Program-made: the position numbers and the translations under genes
NCBI RefSeq assembly: GCF_014698735.1
Contig: NZ_JACJTQ010000043.1
Coordinates: 1-44,472, forward strand
Source of the DNA: Anabaena catenula FACHB-362
GTDB taxonomy: Bacteria > Cyanobacteriota > Cyanobacteriia > Cyanobacteriales > Nostocaceae
DNA length: 44,472 bases
Direction of reading: 5' to 3'
The notes under the pieces: generated by a model
The model's database searches: none
What the model saw: only the letters and a program-made list of their open reading frames with translations
Told to the model about the DNA's origin: nothing
In this document: positions 42,931 through 44,472 of the stretch, one piece after another
How positions within the stretch are numbered: position 1 is the first letter of the stretch
Layout of the letters: the number at the start of each line of letters is the position of its first letter

Positions 42931-44364
42931 TCAATTTGATACTTCGTCGATATATTCAACGAGTAGCCAGTTACCAGATGAATTTGTCCTTCCCCAGAGA
43001 GTGAGCTTTTCTTTAGCAGGAAGGGCTTGCAGTTGCTCATCAATATGGGATTGCAAAGTCACAATCTGCCAAATTTTCGGTGAAAATTCAGTTGGGTTTG
43101 TGATAGTAAATGTGTAGTGTTGTTGGTCTAGGCGATTAAAAATGCCTATGAAACAATCAAGATTCAAGTAATCATACGGATTAACCAATAAACCAGGACA
43201 ATTACCACTAGTGGGATATGTTTCTGGGTTGTCCAAATAATGAATTTGCCAGTTGAGCCACTCTGGATGATTGGTTGATAAGTTAAACAGGGGAACAATT
43301 GCGGCAGGCGATCGCTCATCAGTTAATAAAGCTGCTTGCAGCGTCCTAACTGGCAAATCCCTGGGTTGACATTCTAACTCACAACATAGAGCAGCTGCCA
43401 TACCCGCTGCTTGACCTATACCCATCACTACTGGTTGTAGTCTGGTAGCCCCATTAGCGATGTGGGACACAGAAATATTCTTTTCACAGACCAGCAAACC
43501 ATTCGTAGCAACTGGAATCAGACAACGATAGGGAATAGTGAAGGGCGTTCCAGTCCAACGTCCACCCCAGCGGATAGATTTAGGTTGCAGTGAGAACTTA
43601 TCACCAGGATAATGGTGGTCGTTGGCGTAGTTACCAATAGCAACCGTATCATCAAATTTAGCTGCGACACTACTACCTGCTAAGGGCAGAATATTCTGCT
43701 CACAGACAGTAACAAGTCCCTTTAAACGGCGACTTTCTCGATAATAGGGATGCAGCGCAAAAGCTGGAGAGAGGCTAGGAAAAACACCTTCTGCTAAACC
43801 GTAACGCCGACCAAGCTGAGTTTGGATAAAATGGGCAAAGTTTTGACTATGCCAGAAACATTCTTGGACAAACTCACGTCTAGTTAAATCTGACTCTATC
43901 AAACGGTTAGCTTTTTGGCCGTAGTCGTTGCCACAAATAGGCCAATTAATCATAAACCGACCTCCTGGTAAGCGACCATAATTTAAAAATTTCTCCGCCC
44001 CATAGTCATCCCAAGCGCCTGTAAACAATGATGAATTATAGTTAGGGGCAGGTGGAATTTGTGGGGCGACAGGTTCCCCAAAATCTTGCATTACCACCAC
44101 CCAAGTTGGCGCTTGTACAGGGTATTTTTCGGTGAGAGAGTTAAAACTTTCTGGGGCGCTAGGTTCTCCCCACTCTGACTTTAGTTCCCAACCCCAACGA
44201 TAAGGTACTTCCCCTAAAGCTAATAAATCACCCAATTCTGTACCATCGACAATAATTTTGGCGGTGACGGTGAAGTCTGCAAAGCGTACACCTGTAATAC
44301 AGTCTTCTGTTCGCAAAACTTCTAAAGGGACTTTTCCTGATATCCATTGGAGATTAGGTAATTC
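42931..44364 (-). pseudogene. FAD-dependent oxidoreductase lacking its N-terminus
   Basis: The C-terminal two thirds of an FAD-dependent oxidoreductase (PF12831 type). Family sequence runs from LPNLQWISGKVPLEVLRTEDCITG through VTAKIIVDGTELGDLL and RLQPVVMGIGQAAGMAAAL to the end. The N-terminal FAD-binding Rossmann segment (GxGxxG) is missing. Family-like residues continue upstream of the first usable start (TTG 44316) to a stop at 44365-44367. Just beyond that, unrelated sequence starting GGACTTACGCA begins. The gene was probably cut by a mobile element and is unlikely to be functional. Confidence 0.72.
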
Positions 44365-44367
44365 CTA

Positions 44368-44472
44368 GGACTTACGCATTGACAAAAAAGATCATCTATG
44401 TATTCTAAATAATGGCATCCTTGCCAATGTTGGCAAAAATATGCTCACGGATAACAGAAGTAAACAGATTCC
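44368..44472 (-). mobile_element. Probable end of an insertion element
   Basis: The sequence after the oxidoreductase break begins GGACTTACGCATTGACA, a type of end often seen at cyanobacterial insertion sequences. It contains the last 21 codons of a minus-strand open frame that runs off the window (44405-44472, ending HIFANIGKDAII). The frame could be a transposase C-terminus, but I cannot name the family from this fragment. Confidence 0.4.

Overview
The window is chromosomal DNA from a filamentous, heterocyst-forming cyanobacterium of the Nostocales (Nostoc/Anabaena type). The evidence is the low GC content, frequent HIP1 palindromes (GCGATCGC), GAGTCAG-type heptamer repeats, a phycobilisome core gene (apcF), CP12, an NtcA-type nitrogen control region (glnA with gifA), and two heterocyst-pattern genes (patX, and probably patD). 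No rRNA, tRNA, CRISPR array or intact transposon was seen.

Layout. 1-3.7 kb: a 14-copy heptamer array, an ankyrin-repeat protein, a stand-alone CbiG C-terminal domain, a holin-like membrane protein and a secreted peptidoglycan-binding protein. 3.8-6.4 kb: a pair of M16 peptidase subunits, one with an intact zinc motif and one without. 6.4-7.2 kb: a gene-free stretch with a structured RNA resembling HEARO/IscB omega RNA and no intact nuclease gene. 7.2-8.9 kb: purK overlapping a lumenal-type pentapeptide-repeat gene. 9.6-12.1 kb: a small conserved protein and a large membrane-anchored GTPase. 12.2-14.2 kb: a toxin-type deaminase followed by two uncharacterised genes, a possible conflict cassette. 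14.3-19.8 kb: an aldo/keto reductase, a SLH/WG-repeat and GHL10/WG-repeat gene pair separated by one in-frame stop, and a DUF4336 protein. 19.9-25.5 kb: CorA, a GNAT acetyltransferase, a methyltransferase, a fused two-domain peptide-type ABC ATPase and a zinc-ribbon membrane protein. 25.7-29.6 kb: PatD-like protein, bifunctional Rel (ppGpp) enzyme and a cobalamin-binding-type protein. 29.6-33.6 kb: a repeat-rich stretch with a MITE-like element, two small proteins, a DUF697-type GTPase and CP12. 33.7-37.7 kb: a TlyA-type rRNA methyltransferase coupled to a DUF29 gene, then a two-gene operon of a Z1-domain ATPase and a small unknown protein. 37.9-42.9 kb: apcF, glnA, gifA, a methyltransferase and patX. 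The right edge is an FAD-dependent oxidoreductase that has lost its N-terminus at what looks like a mobile-element boundary.

How parts work together. glnA and gifA each have a perfect NtcA palindrome (GTA-N8-TAC). In glnA it sits where NtcA activates; in gifA it covers the -35 position, as expected for repression. Low nitrogen would thus raise glutamine synthetase and lower its inactivating factor IF7. patX nearby has a TCCGGA (DIF-type) element, which fits early expression in differentiating cells. Together with the PatD-like gene and Rel, the window holds several links between nitrogen/stress status and heterocyst patterning.

The best candidates for undescribed biology are the minimal Z1-ATPase operon (35053-37724), the orphan deaminase cassette (12230-14195), the orphan HEARO-like RNA (about 6960-7180), and the imperfect direct repeats beside patX (42341-42490).
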